Shown: positions 15,719 through 24,002, numbered from the stretch's first letter. The stretch: DNA of 64,000 nucleotides from Phycisphaera sp. (GCA_025916675.1 CP098402.1:1297205-1361204), one strand, 5' to 3'. Notes: generated from the sequence alone by a model not told the origin. Program-made: numbers and translations.

Positions 15719-16062
15719 AGACCCAGATCATTATCGAACGCATGGAGGCCCAGGCCGCCGAGCGCCGGCATGACCAGCTCTGCCGCGCCGCCGCCGAGGC
15801 CGCGGGCTGGGGCGGCGTGACCAAGCAGCGCCTCTGCGGACTCCTGGCGTGCGGCATGGTCGAGGCCGGCAAGATCCTCGACGAGCTGATCCGGCTGGAC
15901 ATCTGTGACGTGCGCTTCGACGCCGAGGACCGATCTCGCGTCGATTGGTACCCAGTCAATAACGAGTTTCTGGAGATGTGCCGAGAGCGTGCCCACCCGG
16001 GCCCGTTCGGAGGCGATCACCTCATCGAAGTCATCAAGCGCGTGCTGAGCACGCAGGAGTAG
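15715..16062 (+). CDS. Phage winged-helix-like protein, unknown
   Basis: A 115-residue protein, mostly helical: MKTQIIIERMEAQAAERRHD, then GWGGVTKQRLCGLLACGMVE and GKILDELIRLDICDVRF, which suggests a small winged helix. The start at 15715 is in an ATGA overlap, so it ends the long coupled operon before the tail-spike gene. No function assigned. Confidence 0.5.
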   Translation: MKTQIIIERMEAQAAERRHDQLCRAAAEAAGWGGVTKQRLCGLLACGMVEAGKILDELIRLDICDVRFDAEDRSRVDWYPVNNEFLEMCRERAHPGPFGGDHLIEVIKRVLSTQE

Positions 16063-16066
16063 GACC

Positions 16067-19009
16067 ATGAGCATCCAATTTGGCGGTGACGGCTTTGACC
16101 GCCTCCAAGACACAAATACGGCTTTGGGTTCGGTCGCGGGTGCCAGCGGCATGGCTTACCGAACCATGTTCATTCTGGGTGCTGGCACTGCTCCGGCCAG
16201 CGACAGCAAGATCCTCGATGACGGCTCCGACAGTCGACTCGAGCTAACCCGACTGGCCTCGAGCGACAACTTCCAGTTCCGCATCACGACCGACAACGGA
16301 TCTTCACTCACGAACGTCGGCAGCGGTTTCGCAATCCCCCGCGACGAGTGGGTGGACATCTACCTCCGCGTGACCAATGGCGTCCAGACCGTCTACATGT
16401 GGCGAGAGTCCACGGACACGGTCACGGTCGTCGACAGTGACACCCTCGCATTCGCCGGCACACCGAGCGATAGCACGGCCTGGCGATTCGGCTGCACCGA
16501 CTCCGGCGTCCACAACCTCAAGGCTTACGGCTTCACCATGTGGAAGCAGGCCAACGACGCAACGGCCGTGCAGAACATGCTCGCCAACCGGCACAGCTCT
16601 GCCCGTGACCTGCCAACGGGCATCTCGTGGAACGTGCCGCTCAATCAGACATCCGGCACCGTCACCGATGGCGACACTGGCCTGGCCGATACCAGTGGCA
16701 ACTTCTACCACTTCACCGTCTCTGGGACAATCGCGCCGCTGTGGGACCCCGCGGACCCAGAACTCGACTCGGACGTGCTCAAGAACGTCACGAGCATCAC
16801 CGTTCCATCTGCGGGAACGACCGCCACCGCCGTGTGGGATACCGGCGAGACGCTCGGAACCGTAAACGACACCACGGATTGGACGGCCAAGGGCTATCTG
16901 TCTTGTGGTGATGACGGCAGGTACGATTGGCTCTACGCCGATCCCGCCGGTGCAGACAGCATCGCCGAAGTCTCGGGCGAAGTCACCGGGACATGGCCGC
17001 TGGGCGGCCGTGTACTCACAGGCGAGACCCTGAGCCTCACGGTCCAAGAGCGAGCCCTGTGGGCCGACGACAGCGTGCCCGCGTACCGAAACGCGGCCCA
17101 GACCGCCCTGACGGCGGGGACCACCAACAGCAGTACGCAGACGCTCGGCAACAACCTGACCCGCTTCATGGGTGCCCCGATCGTGGCCTCGGCGACCCCG
17201 CACAACCGGCCAGTCGCCAGCGGTTCGACACCCGTCAACGTCATGGTCATGGACGAGTGGAGTGGTGTGCAGGCCGTGCGGTTCTCGTGGTTCGCCGCCG
17301 ATGGCACCACGCCCAAGTCCGTGCCCTTCACGCCGCACGGCGGCATCGCCTCGACCGCCACCACCCACACGATGAGTGCCAGCGCCTGGGTCCAGCCCCT
17401 GGCCTACATGGGATCGGCCGAATATGGCGAGTTCTGGGGCGGTGTGCTGGACGTGTCAGGTGAGAGCGACGGCACCCAGATCAAGTGGAAGTTCGAGGTC
17501 CAGGACCACTGGGGTGTCTGGCACTCCGCGTGCAGTGATGGCACGGCTTGGCCGCAGAAGTCGATTCTGGTCCACACCGACCCCCTGATCATCCACCTGA
17601 GCAACAGTGGCAACGACACGACCGGCGACGGCTCTATCGGCAACCCATATGCCACGCTCCAGGCCTCTGCTCTGGTCACGGCCATTCGCGGCGCTACCAA
17701 GCCGGTCGAGGTCCACCACGCGGCCGGCACGTACACGATTGGTACGGCGGACTTCCGGCCCGGTGGCACGGGCACCGCCCACGCGCACTTGATCACACTG
17801 CGCCCGGCCGATGGGCTGGGCGCCAGCGACGTCACGTACAACAACGTCGGGCTGTCGTCCAGTGCCCTGCGGCGGGGCAACTTCAACCTAAGCAACATCA
17901 CGTTCGACATGTCCAGCACCATCTACGGATGGGTGACGACCGGATCGGACGAAGACGACGAGCGTTGTTGCCAGGAGGGCGTCGTCTACACGGACGGCGG
18001 GGCGGCGAAGGGTGTGGGTGAGCGCGGGCTCGGGATCGATGGCGACGACCTATGGGCGGTGTCGGTTGTCCAGACGGGCAAGTTCCGAGGATTCGCAATC
18101 AACAGCTTCGACGACGGCAGCGGTGATCGGGCTGTTCGAGACGTGATCGTCTGGGACTACGAGATGACAAATTCCGGCACGTTCATTCAGGGCGTCACGG
18201 ACGGTGGCCTGTTCGGCAGGTGCTATTGCCACGGCAACGCGCAGGATGCCACCTATCCCGGAGACCAGCACTTTGATTGGCTCCACTTCACTACGCCGAT
18301 TTCGACCGTCTCCCTTCGCCGCACGATCATGTACGCCAACATTGCTGAAGACAACGGCGATCCGATCGGTGGCGACAGCGGCTATGCATACAACATGGTT
18401 CTGGTGAACTGCGACCAGGTGGACTTCGGCGTGGCCTTCAACATCCGCAACGACGCGGACGACCAGCCGGGAATCCAGCTCGAGAGCGAAACCAACAACG
18501 TCCAGGTCGCGTTCAACGTCGAGCGGTCATCGGTCGCGATGATCCGAAACGACGCGGTAGCGGACGACGAGGTTGGGCGCCGCTTCCTGTTGCAAAACAA
18601 CCTGGTCGGAACGGTGGGCAGTTTCCGCGACAAGCTGGACGGGATGCCCGAGCGGGTCATGGGCGGAAATGTGATTCTCGACGATGGATCGTACAACGAC
18701 GAGGCCGAACTGGACGGCTCGCTGTTGGCGCCCGGTAGCGACCCGGTCGACTGGGGTCTCACCGACTTCGCCGGCAAGGACTACACGCCCCTGGCGGATG
18801 GCAACGCGGCGACCGTGACGACCAGGCCGACCAATTTCCGTTTCGACCTGTCTGGCAATTCGATCAATCAGGCGAGCCCGGCATTCGCTGGGGCGTACGC
18901 CGGTGAGGCAGAATCGCTGCCAGGCGATTCGCCTGATGACCCGCGCCAGCCAGGGATCCACCGGCCACTCCGCGCCAACCGCGGCCGTGAGGAGCGCGTG
19001 CGGGCATGA
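16067..19009 (+). CDS. Large beta-rich tail spike/adhesin (LamG-like plus parallel beta-helix)
   Basis: A 980-residue protein. Residues about 1-170 look like a concanavalin/LamG domain (WVDIYLRVTNGVQTVYMW near 103-120). A middle beta region of Ig-like character follows. From about 505 it reads as a right-handed beta-helix: GDGSIGNPYATLQA, HHAAGTYTIG and many short Asn/Asp turns. This is typical of receptor-binding tail spikes or depolymerases, which recognise or cut surface polysaccharide. AGGAG lies before the ATG. It stands alone between the replication operon and the integration genes, far from the presumed tail operon, so it may be a late moron-like gene. Catalytic residues cannot be picked out. 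Confidence 0.65.
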   Translation: MSIQFGGDGFDRLQDTNTALGSVAGASGMAYRTMFILGAGTAPASDSKILDDGSDSRLELTRLASSDNFQFRITTDNGSSLTNVGSGFAIPRDEWVDIYLRVTNGVQTVYMWRESTDTVTVVDSDTLAFAGTPSDSTAWRFGCTDSGVHNLKAYGFTMWKQANDATAVQNMLANRHSSARDLPTGISWNVPLNQTSGTVTDGDTGLADTSGNFYHFTVSGTIAPLWDPADPELDSDVLKNVTSITVPSAGTTATAVWDTGETLGTVNDTTDWTAKGYLSCGDDGRYDWLYADPAGADSIAEVSGEVTGTWPLGGRVLTGETLSLTVQERALWADDSVPAYRNAAQTALTAGTTNSSTQTLGNNLTRFMGAPIVASATPHNRPVASGSTPVNVMVMDEWSGVQAVRFSWFAADGTTPKSVPFTPHGGIASTATTHTMSASAWVQPLAYMGSAEYGEFWGGVLDVSGESDGTQIKWKFEVQDHWGVWHSACSDGTAWPQKSILVHTDPLIIHLSNSGNDTTGDGSIGNPYATLQASALVTAIRGATKPVEVHHAAGTYTIGTADFRPGGTGTAHAHLITLRPADGLGASDVTYNNVGLSSSALRRGNFNLSNITFDMSSTIYGWVTTGSDEDDERCCQEGVVYTDGGAAKGVGERGLGIDGDDLWAVSVVQTGKFRGFAINSFDDGSGDRAVRDVIVWDYEMTNSGTFIQGVTDGGLFGRCYCHGNAQDATYPGDQHFDWLHFTTPISTVSLRRTIMYANIAEDNGDPIGGDSGYAYNMVLVNCDQVDFGVAFNIRNDADDQPGIQLESETNNVQVAFNVERSSVAMIRNDAVADDEVGRRFLLQNNLVGTVGSFRDKLDGMPERVMGGNVILDDGSYNDEAELDGSLLAPGSDPVDWGLTDFAGKDYTPLADGNAATVTTRPTNFRFDLSGNSINQASPAFAGAYAGEAESLPGDSPDDPRQPGIHRPLRANRGREERVRA

Positions 19010-19242
19010 CCCAGGAGAAGGATCGAGAGTACGATGGAGAGGATCTGCTTCTGGAGCCGTGGGAGGCCGCGAAGGCCCTTCGGGTCAGCACCAGCCAGCT
19101 CGAGAAGTGGACCAGCAACGATCTGGTGCCTTCGGTCAAGCTGGGACGGCTCCGGCGGTACTCACCAGACATACTCAAGGCATGGATCGCCAACGGTTGC
19201 CCGATGGAGTCGCAGGAGAGCGACGAAGTCGGGGGAGAGTGA
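19006..19242 (+). CDS. Excisionase-like HTH protein
   Basis: A 78-residue protein: EPWEAAKALRVSTSQLEKWT, then VPSVKLGRLRRYSPDILKAWI, a MerR/excisionase winged helix. It starts in an ATGA overlap with the tail-spike gene and ends four bases before the integrase start, the usual place of an excision/directionality factor. It could direct excision by bending DNA at the attachment arms. Confidence 0.7.
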   Translation: MTQEKDREYDGEDLLLEPWEAAKALRVSTSQLEKWTSNDLVPSVKLGRLRRYSPDILKAWIANGCPMESQESDEVGGE

Positions 19243-19246
19243 TGCC

Positions 19247-20542
19247 ATGGCCAGCCTGACCCAATCCAAGAAGACCCAAGCCTGGCGCGTCTTGTTTGTC
19301 GACGATCGAGGCAGGCGCCGGACCGTGTACCTGGGCAAGATGGACGCGGGCACCGCGCGCACGGTCTTTGGGCACGTCGACCACCTCTGCACCGCGGCCG
19401 TGACCGGCACACCGCCCCATAGGGGGACGATGATCTGGCTCTCCCAGTTGAGCAACAAGCTCCACGGCCGGATCGCCGCGGCTGGGCTGGTGGAGCCGCG
19501 CGAGCCAGAGTCTCAAACGACGGTGGGGGATCTGGTCGATCGTTTCGCCAACGCGGCAAACGTCAGCGAGGTCACCCTGGACAGCTACCGGCAGACAACC
19601 GGGAGCCTGATCGGGTTCTTCGGGGCCGACACCGAGATCTCGGCTCTGACGGCCGAGGATGCCGCCCTGTGGTGCAGGGCACTGGCCGACGACGGCTACG
19701 CCAAGGCCACCCAGTCGAAGCGCACCAAGGTCGCCAAGCGGGTGTTCCAACAGGCCGAAGACTGGGGGCTCATCGAGGCCAGCCCCTTCGCAGACATCCG
19801 GCCGGGAACGCAGAGAAACCCCGACCGGACCGAGTACGTCCCGATCGAGCACATCGAGCGCGTCATCGACCAGTGCCCTGACGCTTCGTGGCGGGCCAAG
19901 ATCGGGCTGTGCCGGTACGCGGCCCTGCGGTGCCCATCGGAGCTCCACAGGCTGACATGGGCCGACGTCGACCTCGTGAACCGACGCCTCACCGTTCGGC
20001 CCGCGAAGACCCGCAATTACGAGAGGGGGCAGATCCGGCTTGTCCCGATCATGCCCAGGCTGGCCGAGATGCTTGAGGATCTCTACGAAGTCGCCGAGCC
20101 GGGCCAGGACCAGCTCTTTCCCGGCATGACCTCGAAGACGAACATCGCCACGACGGTGGCCAAGCTGGTGGTCCGCGGCGGGCTCAAGCCCTGGCCCAGG
20201 TTATTGCAGAACCTCCGGGCGAGCTGTGCCATCGACTGGCACACCGATTACCCCGAGAAGGATGCCTCGGCTTGGGTCGGGCACAGCCCGCTGGTGGCCT
20301 GGCTGCACTACCTGAAGCCCCGAGACGAGAACTTCCGGAAGGCCACCGGATTACCGAGCGCGCAGATTCCTACGCAGCAGGCGACCGCCACCGACCGTCA
20401 GCGACCACACGGACACCCGGGCGAACCGCGTTCATGGGGCCGTAGAGGGCCCCTTACGGTCGCCGGTGGTCGGGGTTCGTCAGTAGAAGTAGGCCCGGAG
20501 GGACTCGAACCCTCACCCCCCTTCCGGGGAAGCGGATTTTAA
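19247..20542 (+). CDS. Tyrosine site-specific recombinase (phage integrase)
   Basis: A 431-residue protein. The N-terminal arm-binding and core-binding domains run to about residue 190. Catalytic boxes are Arg228 in YAALRCPSELHRLTW, LLQNLRAS with Arg324, GHS with His346, and Tyr355 in WLHYLK. The usual His before the second Arg is replaced (Gln-Asn-Leu-Arg), as is common in planctomycete integrases. I chose ATG 19247 because the family starts near MASLTQSK. The last 17 codons run into tRNA-Leu(UAA) on the opposite strand, so the true C-terminus is partly encoded by the attachment-site DNA. Confidence 0.92.
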   Translation: MASLTQSKKTQAWRVLFVDDRGRRRTVYLGKMDAGTARTVFGHVDHLCTAAVTGTPPHRGTMIWLSQLSNKLHGRIAAAGLVEPREPESQTTVGDLVDRFANAANVSEVTLDSYRQTTGSLIGFFGADTEISALTAEDAALWCRALADDGYAKATQSKRTKVAKRVFQQAEDWGLIEASPFADIRPGTQRNPDRTEYVPIEHIERVIDQCPDASWRAKIGLCRYAALRCPSELHRLTWADVDLVNRRLTVRPAKTRNYERGQIRLVPIMPRLAEMLEDLYEVAEPGQDQLFPGMTSKTNIATTVAKLVVRGGLKPWPRLLQNLRASCAIDWHTDYPEKDASAWVGHSPLVAWLHYLKPRDENFRKATGLPSAQIPTQQATATDRQRPHGHPGEPRSWGRRGPLTVAGGRGSSVEVGPEGLEPSPPFRGSGF

Positions 20543-20575
20543 GTCCGCCGCGTCTGCCAATTCCGCCACAGGCCC
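20490..20575 (-). tRNA. tRNA-Leu (anticodon UAA), phage attachment site
   Basis: A full class II tRNA read on the minus strand: acceptor GGGCCTG/CGGGCCT with two G-U pairs, anticodon stem GCGGA/TCCGC with loop CTTAAAA, long variable arm around TTCCCCGGAAG, T arm GAGGG/CCCTC with TTCGAGT. The phage lies on its 3' side, and integration has left the gene intact, as expected when the phage carries a copy of the tRNA 3' end. Confidence 0.95.
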
Positions 20576-20614
20576 GTGATCGTCCATCCTACGCGAACGA
20601 TCGGGTGGGCCTGC

Positions 20615-21301
20615 TCAATTCGCGCCATCGATCAGTGCTTGCAGCCGCACGGTCGTCTTGTCCACCTGCGTCCGGCTGATCGAGTGCGGCAGCCCCGGGT
20701 ACTTCTCGAGTTCAACTTCGGCGCTCATCGCCGTGAGCACCTCGGCCGTCTGCTCGACGCGCGGCCAGGGGATGAACGGGTCCGCATCCCCGCACGAGAG
20801 CTCGACGGGCGTCCCCTCCAGATCCCCCTGCGGCTCGAACGCATGGTCGAGGCCACCGATCAGGCCGCCGCTGTAGCCCACGATCAGACCGTACCGGCGG
20901 GGATACCGAAAAGCGTGGTCGCTGGCCAGGCACGCGCCCTGCGAGAACCCGCCAAGAACGCATCGCTCCGGCGGGAAGCCCTCTTCCGCCAGCAGGCCCA
21001 GCAACGCCTCGATCAACGCGTGCGCGCTCTCCACCGCCGCGGCGTTCGCCTCCAGGGGCGAGGTGAAGAGCTGCGGGTACCACGAATCGTCGGCGGCACC
21101 CGGAGCGAGGTAGCACACCCCGGGCAGGTCGTACGCCTCGGCCACCGAGATGATGTCGTGCGGCCCCGCCCCGCGACCATGCAGCAGGATCATCACGATC
21201 TTCGCATCGGCAACCGCCGCCCCGGCGTGCAGGATCCGCTGCCCCCCGTGCGGCGGCGGGCATTGGGACGTATCAAACTCCGTCGCCACTCGCACGTCCA
21301 T
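20615..21301 (-). CDS. Alpha/beta-hydrolase, phospholipase/carboxylesterase family (MhqD-like)
   Basis: A 228-residue cytoplasmic hydrolase. The nucleophile elbow is LGGFSQGACLA (Ser120), the acid is in GDADPFIP (Asp174), and the catalytic His is in LPHSIS (His206). HGRGAGPHD supplies the oxyanion loop. It lies three bases after a ring-cleaving dioxygenase-like gene, the same pairing as Bacillus mhqD and mhqO, whose products deal with quinone and aromatic electrophile stress. That substrate role here is inferred from the pair. Confidence 0.82.
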   Translation of the reverse strand: MDVRVATEFDTSQCPPPHGGQRILHAGAAVADAKIVMILLHGRGAGPHDIISVAEAYDLPGVCYLAPGAADDSWYPQLFTSPLEANAAAVESAHALIEALLGLLAEEGFPPERCVLGGFSQGACLASDHAFRYPRRYGLIVGYSGGLIGGLDHAFEPQGDLEGTPVELSCGDADPFIPWPRVEQTAEVLTAMSAEVELEKYPGLPHSISRTQVDKTTVRLQALIDGAN

Positions 21302-21304
21302 GCG

Positions 21305-22252
21305 TTACTTCCCACCGCCATCAAGAGGCAGCAGGTGCGCCTCGATCTCATCCCGCCGCGGCTCGTGCTGTGGCGGCAAGACCAGCGACGTGCCCAACGC
21401 ATCCATCGGCTCGTCCGCCGTGAACCCCGGCCCATCGGTCGCGACCTCGAAGATCACCCGCCCGGGCACGCGGAAGTAGATCGAGTGGAAGTACACGCGA
21501 TCGATCACCGGCGTCGCGGCGGTGTTCGCGGCGGCGAGCCGATCCGCAACCCGAAGCTGCGCCGCGTCGTCGGGCACACGCCAGGCGACGTGGTGCACCG
21601 TGCCGGCTCCCATCGGCTGCTGCTCGGCCCCGGGGTCGTCGATCAGTTCAAGCCGCCGCCCGGGTCCGCCGTCGAGCAGTGTGAACAACTGCCGATCGTC
21701 CTCGCGTTCGCCAGCCTCAAACCCAAGAGCCTCGACGAGAAACTCTCCGGTCGCCTCGGCACTCGGCACGCGCAGCGTGACGGTGTCCACCGTTCGGATC
21801 GCATTCTCTGCGGAAACACCATCGCCCTCCCACGGCGTGCCAACACCACCGACATCGCCCTCGACGATGCCGAGTTCCATGCCATCGGGGTCGGCGAAGC
21901 TCAGGCGTGGTCGTCCGAAGTGGATGCTGGGTGTCGCTTCGATATCCAGCTCGCGCAGGCGATCGGACCAAAAACCCATCGAGCCGTCGGGCACGGCCAG
22001 CAGTGTCCGGCGGATCTCGCCGGTGCCGTGGCTGGCCTTCGCGGCGTGGGGGTGGGGGAAGTGGGTCAGCACGCTGCCGGGCGAGCCGGCGGCGTCGGCG
22101 TAGTAGAGGTGGTAGGTCAGCGGGTCGTCGTGGTTGACGGTGCGCTTGATGAAACGCAGGCCCAGCACGCGGTTATAAAAATCCAGGTTGCCGGCCGGCG
22201 ATTTGGCCAGCGCGGTGACGTGGTGGACGCCGGTGATGATCGGATCGGGCAT
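21305..22252 (-). CDS. Glyoxalase-fold ring-cleaving dioxygenase (MhqO-like)
   Basis: A 315-residue protein of two vicinal-oxygen-chelate halves. The first begins GVHHVTALAKSPAGNLDFY and the second has GAGTVHHVAWRVPDD (metal-binding His) and a late VIFEVATDGPGF with the acidic ligand Glu. Such enzymes use Fe(II) or Mn(II) to open hydroquinone-like rings. Co-directional and almost overlapping with the esterase gene downstream and nine bases from rdgB upstream. Confidence 0.85.
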   Translation of the reverse strand: MPDPIITGVHHVTALAKSPAGNLDFYNRVLGLRFIKRTVNHDDPLTYHLYYADAAGSPGSVLTHFPHPHAAKASHGTGEIRRTLLAVPDGSMGFWSDRLRELDIEATPSIHFGRPRLSFADPDGMELGIVEGDVGGVGTPWEGDGVSAENAIRTVDTVTLRVPSAEATGEFLVEALGFEAGEREDDRQLFTLLDGGPGRRLELIDDPGAEQQPMGAGTVHHVAWRVPDDAAQLRVADRLAAANTAATPVIDRVYFHSIYFRVPGRVIFEVATDGPGFTADEPMDALGTSLVLPPQHEPRRDEIEAHLLPLDGGGK

Positions 22253-22261
22253 GCACGAACC

Positions 22262-22885
22262 CTAGCGGGGCAGGCCGGCGATCGCCTGGGCCATCTCGTG
22301 GGCGGCCTTGGCGCGGTGGCTGATGGCGTTCTTCTCATCGGCGGCCATCTCCGCGCTCGTGCGCGCGTGGCCCGGAGCCACCAGAAACAGTGGGTCGTAG
22401 CCGAAGCCGCTCTCGCCCCGGGGCTCGGTGCCGATGCGGCCCTCGAACGTACCCCGGCTGGTGGCCAGGATCTCACCATCGGGATTGGCCAGCACCATGA
22501 CGCACACGAACCGCGCCGTGCGCTGTTCCGCCGGGACACCGGCAAGCTCGCGCAGCAGCCGCTCGTTGTTGGCCGCGTCGCGCTGCGCCCGTGGCCGACC
22601 ATCCTCGTTGCCATCGGTGCTGTAATGGCTCGAGATCACCCCCGGCGCCCCGCCCAGCGCATCGACCTCGAGCCCCGAGTCGTCGGCCAGGCACACGGTG
22701 CCGGTCTGCTTCGCGTAGCTGATGGCCTTGATGGTCGCGTTGGCCTCGAAGGTGTTGCCGGTTTCTTCGGGCTCGGTTGTGGGGGTGGCGAGGTCGGCCA
22801 GGCCCACGACCCCGATGCCCAGCCCGGCGAAGATGGGCCGCAACTCGGCGACCTTGCCGGGGTTGCCGGTGGCGATGGTGACCAC
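22262..22885 (-). CDS. rdgB: RdgB/HAM1 non-canonical purine NTP pyrophosphatase
   Basis: About 207 residues from a GTG at 22883-22885. Family motifs are IATGNPGKVAEL at the N-terminus, LADDSGLEVDALGG with the metal-binding acids, GVISSHYS, and SGFGYDPLF near the C-terminus. The enzyme removes ITP, dITP and XTP to keep them out of nucleic acids. The frame stays open to an ATG at 22999, adding 38 His/Pro/Gly residues encoded by 15-base repeats. I treat that as non-native because homologues start within a few residues of ATGNPGK. If the longer start is used, the repeats have become coding. Confidence 0.88.
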   Translation of the reverse strand: MVTIATGNPGKVAELRPIFAGLGIGVVGLADLATPTTEPEETGNTFEANATIKAISYAKQTGTVCLADDSGLEVDALGGAPGVISSHYSTDGNEDGRPRAQRDAANNERLLRELAGVPAEQRTARFVCVMVLANPDGEILATSRGTFEGRIGTEPRGESGFGYDPLFLVAPGHARTSAEMAADEKNAISHRAKAAHEMAQAIAGLPR

Positions 22886-22943
22886 TCCGTAGGGGCCCAC
22901 TCCGTGGGGGGGTACTCCGTGGTGGGGTGCTCCATCGTGGTGG
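22883..22943. repeat. 15-base tandem repeat, CACTCCGTGG type
   Basis: CTCCGT occurs at 22885, 22900 and 22915, with CTCCAT at 22930: exactly 15 bases apart. Units read CACTCCGT followed by a G-rich spacer. The same unit occurs at 23453-23480 and, inverted, at 26549 and 26587. Its core CCAC-TCC-GTGG has palindromic flanks. Confidence 0.75.
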
Positions 22944-23094
22944 GGGTGCGGTGGTGTGGTGATGGGGGGCCTTGGCGTGGGCTTAGGGGTGGGGGGCATC
23001 CAACAAGAGGATACCGCCCACCCCCAAGCCCGCGTGCGCGGGAACGCATCCTCCCGAGCCGCGAGCGTGAGCTCGCGGCCCCACCGTGCGCGCC
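22944..23094. other. Intergenic G-rich stretch upstream of rdgB
   Basis: I see no convincing gene here. It holds a GGTGG-rich run and, at about 23040-23090, an inverted repeat around GCGAGCGTGAGCTCGC. The only open frames are continuations of repeat-coded frames. Confidence 0.4.
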
Positions 23095-23325
23095 GATCGC
23101 CAGCCCTCGCGCGAGCCCCGCCCGCCCCCTCGCGCCGATCGCCGGGCCTCGGGCGAGGGCCCGCGGCCGCGCCATGCCGATTGCCAGCCCGTGCGCGCGG
23201 GCCGGCACTCCCGTCGCGCGGACCGCCAGTTCTCTCGCGCGGCCCGCCAAGACTCGCGCGAGGGCTGCCAATACCCTCGCGCCGATTGCCAGCCCTCGCG
23301 CGAGTCCTGGCAATCTGAGGCGCAC
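23095..23325. repeat. Tandem array with exact 21-base period (11 units)
   Basis: Cut every 21 bases from 23095 the sequence gives units such as GATCGCCAGCCCTCGCGCGA+G, GATCGCCGGGCCTCGGGCGA+G, GATTGCCAGCCCGTGCGCGC+G and, at 23284, GATTGCCAGCCCTCGCGCGA+G (single trailing base shown after the plus). Ten units keep phase without an indel; the eleventh is degenerate. The core is GCCAG-CCCTCGCGCGAG, with the palindrome CTCGCGCGAG in most units. One minus frame reads a heptapeptide repeat, but no start or family supports a gene. Confidence 0.85.
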
Positions 23326-23448
23326 GTCCTGCGCTCGGGGCCTCCCGGCGCTCCCTCCAGGGCGGCTAACTCGAACATTGACCAGAAAAAATCTTCGTGC
23401 CCTGTTTGGAGCGGGGTTGTCCGGGGTTTTCGGCGGCTCTCGGACGGG

Positions 23449-23610
23449 CCACTCCGTGGCGGGGCATTCCATGCGGGGTGGGTCCGATTCGACCGCGATG
23501 CCCCTCTTACCGAGCCGGTGGCGTGAGCCCCCGGCCCACTCCGTGGGGGGTGGCCCGCTCCCCCGCCCCCGGCGGGGGAGCTGTCCCGGCCCTGCCGGGG
23601 CTGAGGGGGG
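23449..23610 (+). repeat. Composite intergenic repeat element, copy 1
   Basis: In order: CCACTCCGTGGCGGGG at 23451, a spacer with an inverted repeat (ACCGAGCCGGTGGCGTGAGC), CCCACTCCGTGGGGGG at 23539, and a hairpin CTCCCCCGCCC-CCGGCGGGGGAG at about 23557-23580, then a G-rich tail. The same order, inverted, occurs at 26455-26605. It is non-coding and REP/MITE-like. Confidence 0.65.
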
Positions 23611-24002
23611 GCCGGCGTGCCACGGCTCGCCCGTCTCCGGCAAGCCGTGCCCCGCGCGGCACATGGCCCTCCAAACGAGCCACCGGCGTGAGCCGGCGGA
23701 CAGGCATCGCGGCGGCCCTCCAAGTTAGCTCCGGACCCGGATCGCGGCTGCCCGAGGGTTCGACCCGGATCTGGAGGCGGTCCGGTGGCATCGGGGGAGG
23801 GTGTTTTGGGGCGGCCTGACGGCCGGAGGGCACAACAATCAATCTTGAAATACAGGGTGAACACGTATGCCCAGCGAGCAATCCATCAATTGCAGCATGT
23901 CCGACGCTGAGGCCATCAGCTTCGCCTACGCAATGACCGGCCCGATTGTCTGCTCCTCGATCTCTTCGGGAACACGACGAGGTTGCCAAAGACTCCGTAG
24001 CC
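23611..24002. other. Intergenic region, no supported gene
   Basis: It contains GCCACCGGCGTGAGCCGGCGG (palindromic) near 23681 and a 51-codon frame at 23867-24019 that I do not accept as a gene. The AT content rises sharply at about 23840, marking the border with the lower-GC metalloprotease gene. Confidence 0.4.

Larger units (their letters stand above)
1..20575. mobile_element. Integrated temperate tailed-phage prophage (right part; left end outside window)
   Basis: Structural and packaging genes (portal, gpW-like connector, terminase) lie on the minus strand. Repressor, replication, methylation, tail-spike and integrase genes follow a divergent control region. The integrase abuts and slightly overlaps tRNA-Leu(UAA) at 20490-20575, the classic layout of a phage integrated into a tRNA 3' end, so the right attachment site should lie within or next to that tRNA. 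Head, tail tube and lysis genes are not visible and presumably lie left of position 1. No core duplication can be tested because the other attachment site is not in the window. Confidence 0.9.

Noticed and set aside
22883-23325. Possible CRISPR array
   Set aside because: Repeats are contiguous, with no unique spacers of constant length and no cas genes nearby.
20576-23728. A 1050-codon plus-strand open frame
   Set aside because: It is antisense to three well-supported minus-strand genes and to the repeat array. High GC makes long shadow frames, and the translation is Arg/Gly/Ala-rich without a domain.
22983-23864. A minus-strand frame with heptapeptide repeats of the Trp-x-Ser-Ala-Arg kind
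   Set aside because: The peptide repeat follows automatically from the 21-base DNA period. There is no plausible start or domain, and all frames of the array are open in places.
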